From positions 1 through 64,000 of the forward strand of contig NZ_JAGPXY010000009.1 of the NCBI RefSeq assembly GCF_018070325.1: DNA of 64,000 bases, given 5' to 3'. Position 1 is the first letter of the stretch, and each line of letters opens with the position of its first letter. The stretch comes from Micromonospora sp. H61. GTDB lineage: Bacteria > Actinomycetota > Actinomycetes > Mycobacteriales > Micromonosporaceae. The notes under the pieces were generated by a model that made no database searches, was not told the DNA's origin, and saw nothing but the letters and a program-made list of their open reading frames with translations. This document shows positions 62,468 through 64,000 of the stretch, piece after piece. The position numbers and the translations under genes were made by a program.

Positions 62468-63100
62468 ATGGCAGGCATGACGACCGAGACCGCGCACCGG
62501 GCCGGTGCGGCCGGCAACGCCGACGGGGTGGGCACCTGGGCGGTGCTGCTGCCCGCCGAACGGTACGAGGCCGAGCGGCTCGTGCACCACGACACGCTGG
62601 AGCTGACCGGGCTGACCGACGTCGCCCGGCCAGGGCTGGGCGACCAGGTGGCCGTGCTTGTCGACGCGCCGCCACGGCTGGTGGCCCTCGGCCGGGTCAC
62701 CGCACCGGGACGACGCCACCGCGAAGACCCGGACGACCCGCAGTCCCCGGTCGAGCCGGGCACGCTCGTCGTCGCGTACACCCGGCGGGCCTTCGACGAG
62801 CCGGTGCCGGCCGACCTGCTGACGCTCGACGGGCCGGTCACCGCGGTGGAGCCGGCGGCCTTCCGGGCGCTGGCCGACCAGCTCGGCCCGCCTCCGGCGC
62901 GGCGCACCTGGCTGGTCAGCCTCGACCTGCCGATCGAGGCCGGCACACCGGCCGAGGCGGTACGGCTGTTCTGGTCCTACGTGCAGGAGCTGGGCCCGCG
63001 TGAGCTGCCCGCCTTCGTCTCGCCGGCCGGCGACGAGCTGGCCATGCAGGCGTTCGTGCTGGGCGAGCAGGCCAACCAGGACCCGGAAGAGGACGACTAG
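62468..63100 (+). CDS. Hypothetical protein
   Basis: This 210-residue protein begins 4 bases after the tag stop (another ATG at 62477 is possible), so it is co-transcribed with it. I recognise no family. The sequence has a beta-rich first half (WAVLLPAERYEAERLVHHDTLELTG, DQVAVLVDAPPRLVALGRVTAPG), reminiscent of EVE/PUA-type small domains, and a helical end with a highly acidic tail (NQDPEEDD). It overlaps the convergent DUF1501 gene by four bases. Confidence 0.7.
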   Translation: MAGMTTETAHRAGAAGNADGVGTWAVLLPAERYEAERLVHHDTLELTGLTDVARPGLGDQVAVLVDAPPRLVALGRVTAPGRRHREDPDDPQSPVEPGTLVVAYTRRAFDEPVPADLLTLDGPVTAVEPAAFRALADQLGPPPARRTWLVSLDLPIEAGTPAEAVRLFWSYVQELGPRELPAFVSPAGDELAMQAFVLGEQANQDPEEDD

Positions 63101-64000
63101 AAGAGCTTGTCCACTCGTCCCCGCCAGTCGGCGAGGATGGGGCCCGGGTCGGTGTCCAGCACCCGCTCCAGCAGCGTGGCGTAGACGTCCCGGAAGTCGG
63201 TGGTGTATTTCAGGTCGCCGTCGTCGAGGTCGGTGAGGCTCGGTGGTGCGCCGTGCCAGCCGCCCCGGACGCCCGCGCCGAGCAGCAGCACGTCCGAGGC
63301 GGTGCCGTGGTCGGTGCCGTCCGAGGCGTTGGCCCGTACCCGACGGCCGAACTCGGAGTAGACCGCCACCACCACCTTTCGGCCCGCCTCGGTGCGACTC
63401 ATCCGGTCGGCGAACCCGGTCAACGCCCGGTCCAGCTGACCCAGCAGGACGGCCTGCAACTGCTTCTCGTCGGCGTGCGTGTCGAAGCCACCCAACGACA
63501 CCGAGAAGACCCGGGTGGACACTCCCGCCTCGACGCACTGCGCCACCAGGTCGAGCTGCGCGTCCAGTGGGGTGCGGGCCCCGCCGGTGGCCGTCGCGGG
63601 CGCCTGTTCGCCGTCCGGGTCCGTCGTGTCCGGGTCGGCGGAGTCGCGTACCTGGCGGATCATCTCGTCCACCGACCGCAGGTCGGCGAAGCAGGCGGCG
63701 GCCCGACCCCGGGCCGCCGACTCGCCCGCCTCGGCGGCGGCGAACGCGGTCAGTGTTGCCGCGGGCAGCCCCTTTGCGGCCTTCCGGTCGGTCACCGGCA
63801 CGGCCGCGCCGGCGCTCTGGGCCCCGGCCAGCAGCGGTGGCAGCGCCGGCTCGAAGGAGACCGCCAGCCGGGGATCACCGCCGGCGCGGTCCAGCCACCG
63901 CCCGAGCCAGCCGGTGTTGCCGGGCCGGTCCGGTTGCGCGGTGTGCCAGATGTCCATCGAACGGAAGTGGCTGCGGTCCGGCTTCGGGTAGCCGACTCCG
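63097..64000 (-). CDS. DUF1501-family protein, 5' end beyond the window
   Basis: The frame is open to the window edge (VGYPKPDRSHFRSMDIWHTAQ... continues from the unseen part), so about 300 C-terminal residues are shown. DUF1501 motifs are present: SVSLGGFDTHADEKQLQ, VVAVYSEFGRRVRANASDGTDHGTASDVLLLGAGVRGGWHG. The family resembles alkaline-phosphatase-fold sulfatase-like proteins, usually secreted via Tat and paired with DUF1800; the N-terminal signal and pair lie outside the window. Function unknown. Confidence 0.85.
   Translation of the reverse strand, partial: GVGYPKPDRSHFRSMDIWHTAQPDRPGNTGWLGRWLDRAGGDPRLAVSFEPALPPLLAGAQSAGAAVPVTDRKAAKGLPAATLTAFAAAEAGESAARGRAAACFADLRSVDEMIRQVRDSADPDTTDPDGEQAPATATGGARTPLDAQLDLVAQCVEAGVSTRVFSVSLGGFDTHADEKQLQAVLLGQLDRALTGFADRMSRTEAGRKVVVAVYSEFGRRVRANASDGTDHGTASDVLLLGAGVRGGWHGAPPSLTDLDDGDLKYTTDFRDVYATLLERVLDTDPGPILADWRGRVDKLF

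Overview
The window is very GC-rich and gene-dense, with many GTG starts, four-base start/stop overlaps, Tat-exported proteins, CBM2-tailed secreted polysaccharidases and probable leaderless promoters. This points to a filamentous actinomycete, most likely Micromonospora or another member of the Micromonosporaceae (inferred from gene style and content, not from a search).

Layout. 1-1856: end of a siderophore locus (IucA/IucC-type synthetase plus PLP decarboxylase). 1883-3395: secreted esterase with a CBM2 and a LacI-type operator. 3451-36784: a large secondary-metabolite region around a type II polyketide synthase. Its core operon (21115-32621) runs KS-alpha, chain-length factor, O-methyltransferase, ABM monooxygenase, FAD hydroxylase, TcmI-type cyclase, second methyltransferase, cupin cyclase, ACP, aromatase/cyclase and a dedicated acyl-CoA carboxylase (fused carboxyltransferase, BCCP, biotin carboxylase). 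Around the core lie an aminotransferase and a third methyltransferase, a PadR/MFS efflux pair, two two-component pairs plus an orphan response regulator, a SARP activator, a SAM cycle (metK, ahcY, a PfkB/adenosine kinase-like gene), and an unusual set of exported oxidases (two multicopper oxidases, a Tat haem peroxidase, a ScyD/E-family protein). No ketoreductase or KSIII is present, so an unreduced, probably acetate-primed, multiply methylated and possibly aminated aromatic polyketide is expected. It may be oxidatively coupled outside the cell, as for a pigment. SARP heptamer boxes with exact 11-bp spacing precede both KS-alpha and the divergent methyltransferase.

36884-44236: a poly-gamma-glutamate (PGA) locus (CapA, a twin-sensor HAMP membrane protein, PgsB, PgsC, NlpC/P60 hydrolase) with a facing lipoprotein hydrolase candidate. 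44411-45875: GH6-CBM2 cellulase under a CebR-like operator. 45908-48308: MFS/CGNR-regulator module bounded by an exact copy of the 5' end of tRNA-Arg(CCU), with the intact tRNA on the right. 48325-49644: Tat-exported M23-like protein with lectin-like repeats and an apparent frameshift. 49729-50963: ClpP with a ClgR/PopR-like regulator. 51182-53530: RCK potassium channel and a MarR/azoreductase divergent pair. 53543-56417: 2-oxoglutarate:ferredoxin oxidoreductase KorAB. 56698-64000: mostly core genes (surface protein, isolated nuoA, FolP2-like, DivIVA-like, SRPBCC, sterol-desaturase-like, tag glycosylase, hypothetical, and a DUF1501 protein cut by the window end).

All functional calls come from reading motifs and context; no database search was run.
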